Positions 17,238 through 25,982 of a stretch of DNA of 64,000 nucleotides are shown here, in pieces. Each line of letters opens with the position of its first letter. The first letter of the stretch is position 1. The notes beneath the pieces were generated by a model, which saw only the letters and a list, made by a program, of their open reading frames with translations, made no database searches and was not told where the DNA came from. The DNA is taken from contig NZ_CANMJY010000006.1 of the NCBI RefSeq assembly GCF_947498345.1, positions 234,557-298,556 on the forward strand. The letters are read 5' to 3'. Origin of the DNA: an uncultured Winogradskyella sp. (lineage in GTDB: Bacteria; Bacteroidota; Bacteroidia; Flavobacteriales; Flavobacteriaceae). A program made the translations under genes and the position numbers.

Positions 17238-18602
17238 ATGCGAAAGATTTTAATCATTGGTGCAGGAAAATCGTCATCATACCTCATAAAATATTTAATA
17301 GATAAATCTCAATCTGAAAATTTAGAAATTACCATTGGTGATCTTAATGTAGACAATGCTAAAAAATTAGTTGGTAGCGATTCAAAAATCAATATTATTC
17401 ACCTGGATGTTTTTGATGCAAATTCCAGAAGCGCTGCTATAAAAAATGCTGATATCGTTGTATCTATGCTACCTGCTCGTTTTCATATCGAAGTTGCTAA
17501 AGATTGTATTACATACAAAAAACATATGGTAACGGCTTCTTACGTAAGTAAAGAAATGCAAGACTTAGATGAGGATGCAAAGGCTAATGATCTTGTTTTT
17601 ATGAATGAAATTGGTGTTGACCCTGGTATAGATCACATGAGTGCTATGCAAGTGATTGACCAAATAAGAGATAGAGGTGGAAAAATGATTTTGTTTGAAT
17701 CATTTACTGGTGGACTAGTCGCACCAGAAAGTGATAATAACCTCTGGAATTATAAGTTTACCTGGAACCCAAGAAATGTTGTGATTGCAGGGCAAGGAGG
17801 AGCTGCCAAATTTTTACAGGAAAATCAGTTTAAATATATTCCTTATGATCGTTTGTTTAGACGTACAGAATTTTTAGATATTGATGGTTACGGACGTTTT
17901 GAAGCTTATGCAAACCGAGATTCGCTTAAGTACCAACATGTGTATGGATTAGACCATGCCAGCACCTTATATAGAGGCACCATGAGACGTGTGGGCTTTA
18001 GTAGAGCATGGCATGTTTTTGTACAGTTAGGTATGACCGATGATAGCTATACTATAGATGATAGTGCTAACATGAGCTATCGCGATTTTGTTAATGCTTT
18101 TTTACCGTACAGCCCAACTGATTCTGTAGAACTAAAGTTTAGACATGCCCTTAAAATTGATCAGGATGATATTGTTTGGGATAAATTTTTAGAATTAGAC
18201 ATTTTTAATGGTGAAAAAATGGTAGAACTCGACAAAGCAACTCCAGCTCAAATTCTACAGAAAATTTTAATGGATAGCTGGACCTTAAATGAAGATGACA
18301 AAGATATGATTGTAATGTATCATAAGTTTGGTTATGAACTTAATGGTGAAAAACATCAAATAGATGCCACAATGGTTGTTGTAGGAGAAGATCAAACATA
18401 TACAGCGATGGCAAAAACTGTGGGATTACCAGTTGCTATGGCTACTTTGGCAATTTTAAATGGTACGATAACAACACCAGGTGTACAAATTCCTATTACA
18501 AAAGAAGTGTATGCGCCTATCTTAGAAGAGTTAGAAACCTATGGAGTAATTTTTAATGAAAAAGAAGTTCCTTATCTGGGTTATAACCCTTTAAATGCAT
18601 AA
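17238..18602 (+). CDS. saccharopine dehydrogenase family protein
   Basis: 454 residues from ATG 17238 (MRKILIIGAGKSSSYL); the upstream ATG at 17199 adds 13 residues before the Rossmann motif and is rejected. The GAGKSSSYLIKYL motif binds NAD(P); DIVVSMLPARFH and the conserved NEIGVDPGIDHMSAM follow at about 120-140, then FESFTGGLVAPESDNNLWNYKFTWNPRNVV. These fit the saccharopine reductase (LYS9-like) group of lysine metabolism. Whether it acts in lysine breakdown cannot be shown here, but an Lrp/AsnC-type regulator follows 92 bases downstream, consistent with amino-acid catabolism. Confidence 0.9.
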   Translation: MRKILIIGAGKSSSYLIKYLIDKSQSENLEITIGDLNVDNAKKLVGSDSKINIIHLDVFDANSRSAAIKNADIVVSMLPARFHIEVAKDCITYKKHMVTASYVSKEMQDLDEDAKANDLVFMNEIGVDPGIDHMSAMQVIDQIRDRGGKMILFESFTGGLVAPESDNNLWNYKFTWNPRNVVIAGQGGAAKFLQENQFKYIPYDRLFRRTEFLDIDGYGRFEAYANRDSLKYQHVYGLDHASTLYRGTMRRVGFSRAWHVFVQLGMTDDSYTIDDSANMSYRDFVNAFLPYSPTDSVELKFRHALKIDQDDIVWDKFLELDIFNGEKMVELDKATPAQILQKILMDSWTLNEDDKDMIVMYHKFGYELNGEKHQIDATMVVVGEDQTYTAMAKTVGLPVAMATLAILNGTITTPGVQIPITKEVYAPILEELETYGVIFNEKEVPYLGYNPLNA

Positions 18603-18694
18603 AAGGGTTTTAATTTGAAATCTATTTACTACTTTTAACTTATAAGTTATAATAATGAGGTTTCCTGTTTGTGGGAAGTGAAAAAGAACTCTAT

Positions 18695-19165
18695 ATGAAA
18701 ATCAACGATAAAGGAATTTACATTGATGGTATTGACAAAAAGATACTTAGAGCTTTAATGGAAGATGCCAGAACTCCCATTCTCGAAATAGCCCGTAATG
18801 TTGGTATATCTGGAGCAGCTATTCACCAACGTCTTAAAAAGCTTGAAAAATCTGGACTTTTGGCAGGCTCAAAATTTGTTATAAATCCAAAAGTTCTGGG
18901 TTACACCACTATGGCTTTTGTAGGAGTTTATTTAGACAAAGCCGTTAGTAATCCCGAAGCTGTAAAACAATTAAAAAAAATCCCTGAAGTTATAGAATGT
19001 CATTACACAACTGGGCATTGGAGTATCTTTATTAAAATCTTATCTAAAGATAATGAGCACTTAATGCATGTTCTTAATTCTGAGATACAATCTATAAAAG
19101 GGGTTTCACGTACAGAAACTTTTATTTCGTTACAAGAGCAAATTAATAGGCAGATAAAGATATAA
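18695..19165 (+). CDS. Lrp/AsnC family transcriptional regulator
   Basis: 156 residues from ATG 18695; a GTG at 18671 in frame would add eight residues not expected for the family. The N-terminal helix-turn-helix (about 8-60) contains DGIDKKILRALMEDARTPILEIARNVGISGAAIHQRLKKLEKSGLL. The C-terminal RAM/AsnC ligand-binding domain follows (about 65-150: TMAFVGVYLDKAV, VIECHYTTGHWSIFIKI). It probably senses an amino acid and acts as an oligomer. Candidate targets by position are the saccharopine-dehydrogenase-like gene upstream and alanine dehydrogenase at 20.6 kb; this is inference. Confidence 0.93.
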   Translation: MKINDKGIYIDGIDKKILRALMEDARTPILEIARNVGISGAAIHQRLKKLEKSGLLAGSKFVINPKVLGYTTMAFVGVYLDKAVSNPEAVKQLKKIPEVIECHYTTGHWSIFIKILSKDNEHLMHVLNSEIQSIKGVSRTETFISLQEQINRQIKI

Positions 19166-19179
19166 TATCTCTGCTCGTA

Positions 19180-19701
19180 TTAATCCTCAATCATAGCTTT
19201 AAATATACCATCTGTAATATTTACAGAAACATCATTATCATAATCATGGGCTACAAAAGAAAAAACACCTTTAACATAAATTGCTGTTCTTTCCGTTATT
19301 TCAAATTGTCCTACAGGAATGTCTGCTATATTTGAAACAGGACCTGTTAGATTGTAGTTATAATTATAATAGTGCTTATTAGCATTACTATATAAAAATT
19401 CAAAATTTACAATTTCACCCACTTGAAGACCATTAGGATCATATGTATGATCTAATGTAGAAAGATAGATACATTCACTTGTTCCAGATATACATCCTCC
19501 TACTGTCCAACCTCCCCCTCCATTTCCTGCGTTCTGATAATTATGCATTGTTAGTTGATTAATCTCAATCTCAAAAAGTTCTCCATCAATTTTAGCTCTT
19601 AAAGCCGCATCCCCAAGTTCTAGTTCTTTAGCTTCAGTATTATCGTCTTTTGAGCATCCGATACAAATCAATGTTATAAAAATTAAAATAATACGTTTCA
19701 T
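19180..19701 (-). CDS. hypothetical lipoprotein
   Basis: 173 residues. The lipoprotein signal peptide ends FITLICIGC with Cys16 followed by SKDD, typical for Bacteroidota surface or periplasmic lipoproteins. The rest is predicted beta-rich with a Gly patch (NAGNGGGGWTVGG) and two Cys (GGCISGTSEC). The C-terminal half (VPVGQFEITERTAIYVKGVFSF, VNITDGIFKAMIED) looks like small flavobacterial lipoproteins of unknown function. No enzymatic motif was recognised. It is convergent with the Lrp-type gene, 14 bases apart. Confidence 0.75.
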   Translation of the reverse strand: MKRIILIFITLICIGCSKDDNTEAKELELGDAALRAKIDGELFEIEINQLTMHNYQNAGNGGGGWTVGGCISGTSECIYLSTLDHTYDPNGLQVGEIVNFEFLYSNANKHYYNYNYNLTGPVSNIADIPVGQFEITERTAIYVKGVFSFVAHDYDNDVSVNITDGIFKAMIED

Positions 19702-19753
19702 AATTACAAGTGTTTTGTATAGTATCGGATAAGATTTAAAATATCATCAAAAC

Positions 19754-19781
19754 AAAAAAAGCTCTGATTTCTCAGAGCTTT
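19754..19781 (-). terminator. terminator of the zinc peptidase gene
   Basis: Stem 19760-19767 (agctctga) with 19772-19779, four-base loop, with seven A at 19754-19760 that read as a T run on the minus strand. Confidence 0.85.
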
Positions 19782-19800
19782 TAAATAATATTTTCAATAA

Positions 19801-20496
19801 TTAATCACCACCACCAAGGACTTGTAGTCCCCAATACAGTAATGTAGCTAGTGAGCCAATTGCAGCAACTAAATAAGTTCTTGCAGCCCATTTAAGCGCG
19901 TCTTCAGAACCTTTATACTCTTCTTGAGATACCATATTTTTATTCTTTAACCAAGCTAAAGCTCTATTACTGGCATCGTACTCTACCGGTAAGGTTACAA
20001 AGCTAAATAAGGTAGCAAAACCCATCATCACTAAACCAGCTACAGCAACCCAATAACCAAATCCTACTCCAGCTGCTGCTCCTAAAATTAATCCTCCAAA
20101 GACAACCCAGGTTGACATACCAGAAGTAACGCTAACAATAGGTACTAAAGCTGAGCGCATTCCTAAAGCACTATAAGCTTGCGCATGTTGTACGGCATGC
20201 CCTACTTCGTGAGCAGCAACAGCTGCAGCTGCAGCATTTCGCTGATTGTAAACGGCCTCACTAAGATTAACTGTTTTATTTTTTGGATTGTAATGATCTG
20301 TTAACTGACCAGGTGTTGAAATTACCTCAACATCATAAATGCCATTATCTGCCAACATTTTTTCCGCAATCTCACGACCACTTAAACCATTACGCAATTG
20401 TATTTTAGAGTATTTAGCAAACTTTCGTTTAAGCGTACTACTTACCAACCAACTCACTAATGCAATCCCACCAATTAATATATAATATCCTAACAT
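19801..20496 (-). CDS. YugP-type zinc metallopeptidase, membrane-bound
   Basis: 231 residues. The N-terminal membrane segment is at about 3-20; the zinc motif HEVGH at 96-100 lies within AAAVAAHEVGHAVQHA. Two or three more hydrophobic segments (about 118-145, 148-170, 208-226) place the protein in the inner membrane. The family (Zn_peptidase_2, B. subtilis YugP) is widespread, but its substrate is not known. The conserved DHYNPKNKTVNLSEAVY block precedes the active site. It is monocistronic with its own terminator. Confidence 0.93.
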   Translation of the reverse strand: MLGYYILIGGIALVSWLVSSTLKRKFAKYSKIQLRNGLSGREIAEKMLADNGIYDVEVISTPGQLTDHYNPKNKTVNLSEAVYNQRNAAAAAVAAHEVGHAVQHAQAYSALGMRSALVPIVSVTSGMSTWVVFGGLILGAAAGVGFGYWVAVAGLVMMGFATLFSFVTLPVEYDASNRALAWLKNKNMVSQEEYKGSEDALKWAARTYLVAAIGSLATLLYWGLQVLGGGD

Positions 20497-20588
20497 AATT
20501 TTTTAAATTTTAATACTGTAAATGTACTAAATGAATAGCAAATAGTGCGCCAAAATAAAGTTAAGAAATTTTGTCAGTAAAATACGAT

Positions 20589-21689
20589 TTACATAGCATC
20601 TACAGACCAGTTAAAGGCTTCTGCGATTTCTTCGTATACAATCTTACCTTTTACAATATTAAGTCCTTTTCTGAGGGATTTATCTTTAGCACAAGCTACT
20701 TCCCAACCTTGATTGGCTAATCGCAACACATATGGTAAAGTAACATTAGTTAAAGCTAGGGTCGATGTATAAGGCACCGCACCTGGCATGTTGGCTACAC
20801 AATAGTGTACTACATCATCTATAATATACGTCGGATCTTCATGTGTCGTAGCTTTGGTTGTTTCGATACAACCTCCCTGATCTACGGCAACATCAACTAC
20901 AACAGTTCCTGGCCGCATGTCTTTTAGCATATCTCGAGTGATTAATTTTGGCGCTTTTGCTCCTTTAATCAACACACCACCAATAATTAGATCATGATCT
21001 TTGATACGATTTCTAATATTAAATTCACTAGAAAATTCAGTAACAACATGGTTTGGCATTACGTCATTGACATAACGTAATTGCTTCATATTAATATCCA
21101 TAATTGTCACATGTGCTCCTAAACCAGCTGCCATTTTAGCCGCTTGTATACCTACTGTTCCTGCACCTAGTACTAATACTTTTCCTGGTGGTACTCCCGG
21201 AACTCCTCCTAACAATACACCTCTTCCTTTAATGGGTTTTTCTAAATATTTTGCCCCTTGTTGAATTGCCATACGACCAGCCACTTCAGACATTGGCGTT
21301 AATAATGGTAGTGAGCCGTCTTGATCTTCAACTGTTTCATAAGCAATACAAACTGCTTCACTATTTAACATGGCTCTCGTTAAAGGCTCGCTCGATGCAA
21401 AATGAAAATAGGTAAAAACCACATGATGCGATTTAATCAATGGGTATTCTTCAGTAATAGGCTCTTTTACTTTTACGATCATCTCTGCAGAGGTATATAC
21501 CTCTTCAATAGTGTCTAAAATAGTAGCTCCTACATCTTTATAGTCTTCATCAAAAAAACCGCTTCCAAAACCTGCGTCTTTTTGTACAAATACTGTATGA
21601 TTATTTTTAATGAGTTCGTAAACTCCTGCTGGTGTCATACCAACTCGGTTTTCGTTGTTCTTGATTTCTTTTGGGACTCCTATTTTCAT
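20589..21689 (-). CDS. ald: alanine dehydrogenase
   Basis: 366 residues, the usual size for the Ald/PNT family. The N-terminal MKIGVPKEIKNNENRVGMTPAGV contains the substrate-binding Arg15 region; Lys in VKVKEPI (about 74) and His in VFTYFHFA (about 95) match catalytic residues. LVLGAGTVGIQAAKMAAGLGA (about 169-190) is the NAD-binding Rossmann motif, and GQGG-type VDQGGCIETT follows. It oxidises alanine to pyruvate and ammonia. It stands alone on the minus strand; an Lrp-type regulator gene lies 1.4 kb away. Confidence 0.96.
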   Translation of the reverse strand: MKIGVPKEIKNNENRVGMTPAGVYELIKNNHTVFVQKDAGFGSGFFDEDYKDVGATILDTIEEVYTSAEMIVKVKEPITEEYPLIKSHHVVFTYFHFASSEPLTRAMLNSEAVCIAYETVEDQDGSLPLLTPMSEVAGRMAIQQGAKYLEKPIKGRGVLLGGVPGVPPGKVLVLGAGTVGIQAAKMAAGLGAHVTIMDINMKQLRYVNDVMPNHVVTEFSSEFNIRNRIKDHDLIIGGVLIKGAKAPKLITRDMLKDMRPGTVVVDVAVDQGGCIETTKATTHEDPTYIIDDVVHYCVANMPGAVPYTSTLALTNVTLPYVLRLANQGWEVACAKDKSLRKGLNIVKGKIVYEEIAEAFNWSVDAM

Positions 21690-21921
21690 TTGATAGTTTT
21701 TTGTGGTTAATAGCTCTATGAAATACTATTAAAATATTTATCTATCCAAATTTGGAGTATCATTTGGATGCATTTTTATGGAATTATTATTTTGAAGCCC
21801 TTATTTTAAAAAGTCCACAATAAACATCTTGTTTTCAAATAAATACAGCAATAGACGAATGTAACAAAGTTTCGATAAAGTGAAAAAGGTGTCTTCAATG
21901 AATAGTTTTATTGACTTTGAC

Positions 21922-21942
21922 TTCGCTCTGTCTGACGAAACT
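21922..21942. repeat. possible degenerate dispersed intergenic repeat
   Basis: The intergenic stretch between ald and the BamE-like gene holds gactttgacttcgctctgtctgac-like sequence, resembling a dispersed repeat (cttcgact..gctcagtctgac) that I recall from flavobacterial genomes. Otherwise 21690-21954 shows nothing beyond AT-rich sequence. Confidence 0.3.
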
Positions 21943-21954
21943 AAAATGCATCAT

Positions 21955-22314
21955 TTACTCGAGCGCTAAAGTCGCCTCATCTACCTTTTGATTGATAAAA
22001 AGGATAAGTAAATGTTCTTTTCTTGAGTTAAAAAAACTTGGTTGATCTCCAAGTCTGTAAATGAAGATATCTTTTTCAACATTAGAACTTGAATAAGGTT
22101 GCCCTAACAACACAATGACTTCATCTTTAGTTTTACCAAGGAGAATTTGAGACTCAATAAGATCGTCTACCATTTGATAGCGTTGCGTAGAGTTGTTTTC
22201 CCATAACACTTTATCAAAACGTTTTTCGAATAACCATAAGAGTAAAGCACTAAGACTAAACACAGCTAAAAAGAATAACCCAATTTTATATATTCTTTTT
22301 GGCGTTAAAACCAT
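21955..22314 (-). CDS. SmpA/OmlA (BamE)-like small membrane protein
   Basis: 119 residues with an N-terminal membrane anchor (about 9-28). The periplasmic part contains LIESQILLGKTKDEVIVLLGQPYSS (about 48-72), the same pattern as the GMTkdqVxxxLGxP helix of BamE/SmpA-like domains, then DIFIYRLGDQPSFFNSRKEHLLILFINQKV as strands. It is not likely to be BamE itself, because it is TM-anchored and lacks a lipobox. It is the last gene of the leuS-SemiSWEET unit, 18 bases downstream. Confidence 0.65.
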   Translation of the reverse strand: MVLTPKRIYKIGLFFLAVFSLSALLLWLFEKRFDKVLWENNSTQRYQMVDDLIESQILLGKTKDEVIVLLGQPYSSSNVEKDIFIYRLGDQPSFFNSRKEHLLILFINQKVDEATLALE

Positions 22315-22332
22315 GATTTACAATTGCTTGTT

Positions 22333-22602
22333 TTACCTGTTGTTATATTTGATCTTAAATATAAACAAAAGCATTAAAGAAATTGTAGTAATTCCATTTG
22401 CCATAATTAGAGATGGACTATTTAATAATAGACCATAAATTAACCAAAGCACAACACCCGTAAAAAACATTACTAACATTGGTAAAGATAACCCAGATAC
22501 ATCTTTAGTTTTCCAGGTTTTATATACTTGAGGAAGGAATGACGCTGTAGTTAAAAACGCAGCACACAACCCAATGATTTCAATATAATCTATGTTTTCC
22601 AA
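22333..22602 (-). CDS. SemiSWEET transporter (PQ-loop)
   Basis: 89 residues forming a three-helix bundle. Helix 1 contains the PQ motif in AAFLTTASFLPQVYKTWKTKDVSGLSL; helices 2 and 3 follow (LVMFFTGVVLWLIYGLL, NGITTISLMLLFIF). SemiSWEETs dimerise in the inner membrane and carry sugars or similar small solutes. The conserved Asn in the third helix (MANGITT) is present. It starts six bases after leuS ends. Confidence 0.93.
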   Translation of the reverse strand: MENIDYIEIIGLCAAFLTTASFLPQVYKTWKTKDVSGLSLPMLVMFFTGVVLWLIYGLLLNSPSLIMANGITTISLMLLFIFKIKYNNR

Positions 22603-22607
22603 TAGTC

Positions 22608-25600
22608 TTAACCTACAATATTTACAATCTTACCTGGTACTACAATGACCTTTTTAGGTGTACGCCCTTGTAATTGTTCTTGTGTTTTTTCATTTGCCAT
22701 TACAGCAGCTTCAATGTCATCCTTACTTAAATCTAACGGTAATTCCATGGTGAAACGCATTTTACCATTAAATGAGATTGGATAATTTTTAGAACTCTCC
22801 ACCAAATACTTTTCTTCAAATTTCGGGAATGGTGCCGTAGAAATTGATTCTGAATTCCCTAGCCTTTCCCATAACTCTTCAGCAATATGTGGCGCATATG
22901 GTGAAATTAAAACCAATAAAGGTTCTAAGATATCTTTACTTGTGCATTTCTGAGCGGTTAACTCATTTACAGCAATCATAAAGGTAGACACCGACGTATT
23001 AAATGAGAAGTTTTCAATATCCTCTTCTACTTTCTTTATGGTTTTATGTAATGTCTTTAAGTTATCCTTTGTTGGTTCTGCATCATTGATATTTAAACCA
23101 TCTTGACCTACATACAATTTCCAGAGTTTTTTAAGGAAGCCATGCACACCTGTTATACCAGCTGTATTCCAAGGCTTGTATTGTTCTAAAGGCCCAAGAA
23201 ACATTTCGTAAAGCCTTAAACTGTCTGCCCCGTATTGTTCTACAATATCATCTGGGTTGACCACATTGAACCAACGTTTAGACATTTTTTCTACTTCTCT
23301 CCCTACAGTATAATTACCATTTTCAAGTATAAATTCAGCATCTTTAAATTGAGGCTGCCAATGTTTTAACTTTTCAATATCAATCTCGTCTGATGCATTA
23401 ACCAAATTAACATCAACTCGTATTTCTTCAACATCATAATTATGCTTTTGTTCTCTAGATACGTATTGATTAGTGCCTGAAACTCTGTAGAGAATAGCAC
23501 TAGTTCCCAATATCATCCCTTGATTAATCAACTTTTTAGCAAATTCATCTACAGGCACTAAGCCTTTATCGAACATAAATTTTTGCCAAAATCTTGAGTA
23601 TAATAAATGCCCTGTGGCATGTTCGCTTCCGCCAATGTATAAATCTACTTGTTGCCAATAGTCAATAGCTTCCTGAGAAAAAATTTCATTATCATTACGA
23701 GGATCCATGTATCTGTTAAAATACTGCGAACTTCCTGCCCAACCTGGCATGGTGTTTAGCTCTAATGGAAAAATGGTTGTATTGTCAATCTTCTCGTTTT
23801 CAACAACAGCATTGGTTGCAGTATTCCATGCCCAAACCCTGGCATTGCCCAAAGGCGGTTCTCCGGTTTCTGTTGGTAAATATTTTTCAACTTCTGGTAA
23901 GGTTAATGGTAAATGCTCAACATCTATCATTTGAGGTAGACCATTTTTGTAATATACAGGAAATGGTTCTCCCCAATAACGTTGACGAGAAAAGACAGCA
24001 TCACGTAAACGGTAATTGGTTTTACCTTCACCTTGTCCTATTTGCTCCAATTCATAGATAACACGTTTGGTCGCTTTTTTGTAATTCATTCCGTTAAGAA
24101 AATCACTATTGGCGATTATCGTTTTATCTTTATCTGCAAAGGCTTCTTCAGAAATATCAATTCCTTCAAAAATATTAGGAATAGGAATATTAAAGTGCTT
24201 AGCGAAATCATAATCACGCTGGTCACCACATGGAACTGCCATAACCGCTCCTGTTCCATAACTTGCTAATACATAATCACCAATCCAGATAGGAATCGGT
24301 GTTTTAGAAAACGGATGTTCTGCATACGCTCCTGTAAACACGCCTGAAATGGTTTTCACGTCTGCCATACGGTCGCGTTCGCTACGTTTAGCGGTTGCTT
24401 CAATGTATGCATCAACCTCAACTTTTTGCTCTGGTGTGGTAATTTTAGCCACGAGCTCATGCTCTGGTGCTAAGGTCATAAATGAGGCGCCAAAAATAGT
24501 ATCTGGTCGTGTGGTGAAGACTTCTATTTCCCATCCTAAATCCTTCCCTGAAGGAAGGACTTGCTCACTCTTGATTGATTCTCTTTGTGTTAGCTCTCCC
24601 TCTATTTTGTTTAATACAACATCTATGTTTCCTAATACTTCTTCATTTTTAAACCTAATGACTTTATAGCCATCGTTCTCTAAACGCTCTGTTCTTGCTT
24701 TATCTTCTTCAATTTTGAAATCGTGTATCTTCCCATCAACTTCGATAATTAATTTTTTATCTAAACATACAAAGTCAACTATAAAATCATTTATTAAGTG
24801 TTGCTGTCTGAATTTAGCGCCTAGCTTTTTCCCACGCAATGATCCCCAAAGTGCAGCTTCTGCTTCAGTAGGATTTGTTCGCATTTCCTTAGCTCGCTCA
24901 ATAAGTAAATGAGAATTATTACCACCAGTCATATAACCAGGCATTTTAGAGTCTAATTTCTTTTCCCTTTTGGGGAAAGATAGAATGGGGAACCTTACCG
25001 AAGCACCAACCGATTTACCAATCCAATTCTTTTGAATATCTTTAAGGGCATCTGTCCAATCTATAGTATCTAATCCTTGAAGCAAACGTTCTGCATAAGC
25101 CGAAATACGCATACTCCATTGGGTCATCTTTTTACGAATTACAGGATGGCCACCACGCTCCGAAACACCATTAACAATTTCATCATTGGCTAAAACTGTA
25201 CCTAATGCTGGACACCAGTTGACTTCAGTTTCGGCCAAATAGGTTAATCTGTATTTTAATAGAATTTCCTGTTGTTGTTCAGAAGAATATGAATTCCATT
25301 CTTCAGCAGTAAATATTTCAGTATTATCATCGCAAGCTGCATTGACATTGCTATTACCTTCAGAATTAAAGACTTCAACTAAAGTCTCAATAGATTCTGC
25401 TTTGTTAGAATCGTTATTATACCAGGACTCAAACAACTGAATGAAAATCCATTGCGTCCATTTATAATACTCAGGATTAGAGGTACGCACTTCTCTACTC
25501 CAATCGAAAGAAAACCCGATTTGATCTAACTGACGACGATAGGTTTTAATATTGGTTTCAGTCGTTACTGCAGGATGCTGACCTGTTTGTATGGCATACT

Positions 25601-25859
25601 GTTCAGCAGGTAAGCCAAAACTATCATAACCTTGAGGATGTAATACATTAAAACCTTTATGACGTTTATAACGCGCATAAATATCACTTGCAATATAACC
25701 TAAGGGATGACCTACATGCAGACCTGCTCCACTTGGGTAAGGGAACATGTCTAAAACATAATACTTTGGTTTGTCCGAATTATTTTCTGCCTTAAAAGTT
25801 TCACGCTCAGCCCAAATCTTTTGCCACTTTTTTTCTATGTCGTTGAAGTTATATCTCAT
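22608..25859 (-). CDS. leuS: leucyl-tRNA synthetase with an in-frame DUF559 domain in the editing domain
   Basis: 1083 residues from ATG 25859; the frame extends to 25910 but a -7 box (25886-25893) lies downstream of that, so the later start is chosen. HVGH (48-51) and EKMSKR (KMSKS region) are intact. The CP1 editing domain contains GKSVGAS, then an extra segment at about 289-443, then the threonine-rich motif EVFTTRPDT. The extra segment holds a PD-(D/E)XK-like DUF559 domain (NPTEAEAALW, FRQQH, FIVDFVC, IIEVDGKIHD). No stop or frameshift interrupts it. Without it the protein would be about 935 residues, the usual flavobacterial size. The rest of the enzyme looks functional. Confidence 0.95.
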   Translation of the reverse strand: MRYNFNDIEKKWQKIWAERETFKAENNSDKPKYYVLDMFPYPSGAGLHVGHPLGYIASDIYARYKRHKGFNVLHPQGYDSFGLPAEQYAIQTGQHPAVTTETNIKTYRRQLDQIGFSFDWSREVRTSNPEYYKWTQWIFIQLFESWYNNDSNKAESIETLVEVFNSEGNSNVNAACDDNTEIFTAEEWNSYSSEQQQEILLKYRLTYLAETEVNWCPALGTVLANDEIVNGVSERGGHPVIRKKMTQWSMRISAYAERLLQGLDTIDWTDALKDIQKNWIGKSVGASVRFPILSFPKREKKLDSKMPGYMTGGNNSHLLIERAKEMRTNPTEAEAALWGSLRGKKLGAKFRQQHLINDFIVDFVCLDKKLIIEVDGKIHDFKIEEDKARTERLENDGYKVIRFKNEEVLGNIDVVLNKIEGELTQRESIKSEQVLPSGKDLGWEIEVFTTRPDTIFGASFMTLAPEHELVAKITTPEQKVEVDAYIEATAKRSERDRMADVKTISGVFTGAYAEHPFSKTPIPIWIGDYVLASYGTGAVMAVPCGDQRDYDFAKHFNIPIPNIFEGIDISEEAFADKDKTIIANSDFLNGMNYKKATKRVIYELEQIGQGEGKTNYRLRDAVFSRQRYWGEPFPVYYKNGLPQMIDVEHLPLTLPEVEKYLPTETGEPPLGNARVWAWNTATNAVVENEKIDNTTIFPLELNTMPGWAGSSQYFNRYMDPRNDNEIFSQEAIDYWQQVDLYIGGSEHATGHLLYSRFWQKFMFDKGLVPVDEFAKKLINQGMILGTSAILYRVSGTNQYVSREQKHNYDVEEIRVDVNLVNASDEIDIEKLKHWQPQFKDAEFILENGNYTVGREVEKMSKRWFNVVNPDDIVEQYGADSLRLYEMFLGPLEQYKPWNTAGITGVHGFLKKLWKLYVGQDGLNINDAEPTKDNLKTLHKTIKKVEEDIENFSFNTSVSTFMIAVNELTAQKCTSKDILEPLLVLISPYAPHIAEELWERLGNSESISTAPFPKFEEKYLVESSKNYPISFNGKMRFTMELPLDLSKDDIEAAVMANEKTQEQLQGRTPKKVIVVPGKIVNIVG
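24541..24559. repeat. palindrome at the 3' (C-terminal) end of the leuS insertion
   Basis: Seven-base stem tccttcc (24541-24547) / ggaagga (24553-24559) with loop ctgaa. In the coding strand it spells the codons for V-L-P-S-G-K-D, just before the native TTRPDT strand. Confidence 0.85.
24961..24978. repeat. palindrome at the 5' (N-terminal) end of the leuS insertion
   Basis: Six-base stem tttccc (24962-24967) / gggaaa (24973-24978) with a T-rich loop. It encodes S-F-P-K-R-E-K. Both ends share a CCnnnAGGGAA-like core on the coding strand. Confidence 0.8.
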
Positions 25860-25885
25860 CTTCGAATTTTCCTTGAAATAAGGTG

Positions 25886-25893
25886 CAAATTTA
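25886..25893 (-). promoter_or_regulatory. -7 box of the leuS promoter
   Basis: TAAATTTG on the minus strand matches TAnnTTTG; the ATG at 25859 is 26 nt further on. It lies inside the 5' extension of the open frame and so argues for the later start. Confidence 0.5.
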
Positions 25894-25982
25894 GTGGTAT
25901 TACAACACAATAAAAAACTAAACGTTGTATTGTTCTAGTTAAGGAATTTCTTTTTTATTTTTACAGCATCAATCTGTTACAT

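Larger units (their letters stand above)
24525..24995 (-). mobile_element. palindrome-bounded DUF559 insertion inside leuS
   Basis: About 155 codons that have no counterpart in ordinary bacterial LeuRS separate SVGASV from WEIEVFTTRPDT. The core encodes a DUF559/Vsr-like nuclease domain with the acidic residues of FIVDF and IIEVDG kept. The ends carry short hairpins: tttccc...gggaaa (24962-24978) and tccttcc...ggaagga (24541-24559). No intein splice motifs (no N-terminal Cys/Ser block, no C-terminal HN) are present, so the domain would remain in the enzyme. It resembles in principle the in-frame palindromic elements of Rickettsia. Exact edges are uncertain by about ten codons. Confidence 0.75.

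Noticed and set aside
23707..24912. Several plus-strand frames across leuS
   Set aside because: They are antisense shadows of the conserved synthetase, with no family motifs and no promoter.
24525..24995. Intein in LeuRS
   Set aside because: No N-terminal Cys/Ser splice block, no C-terminal His-Asn, and the nuclease core is DUF559 and not LAGLIDADG or HNH; the insert is also too short for a Hint domain plus endonuclease.
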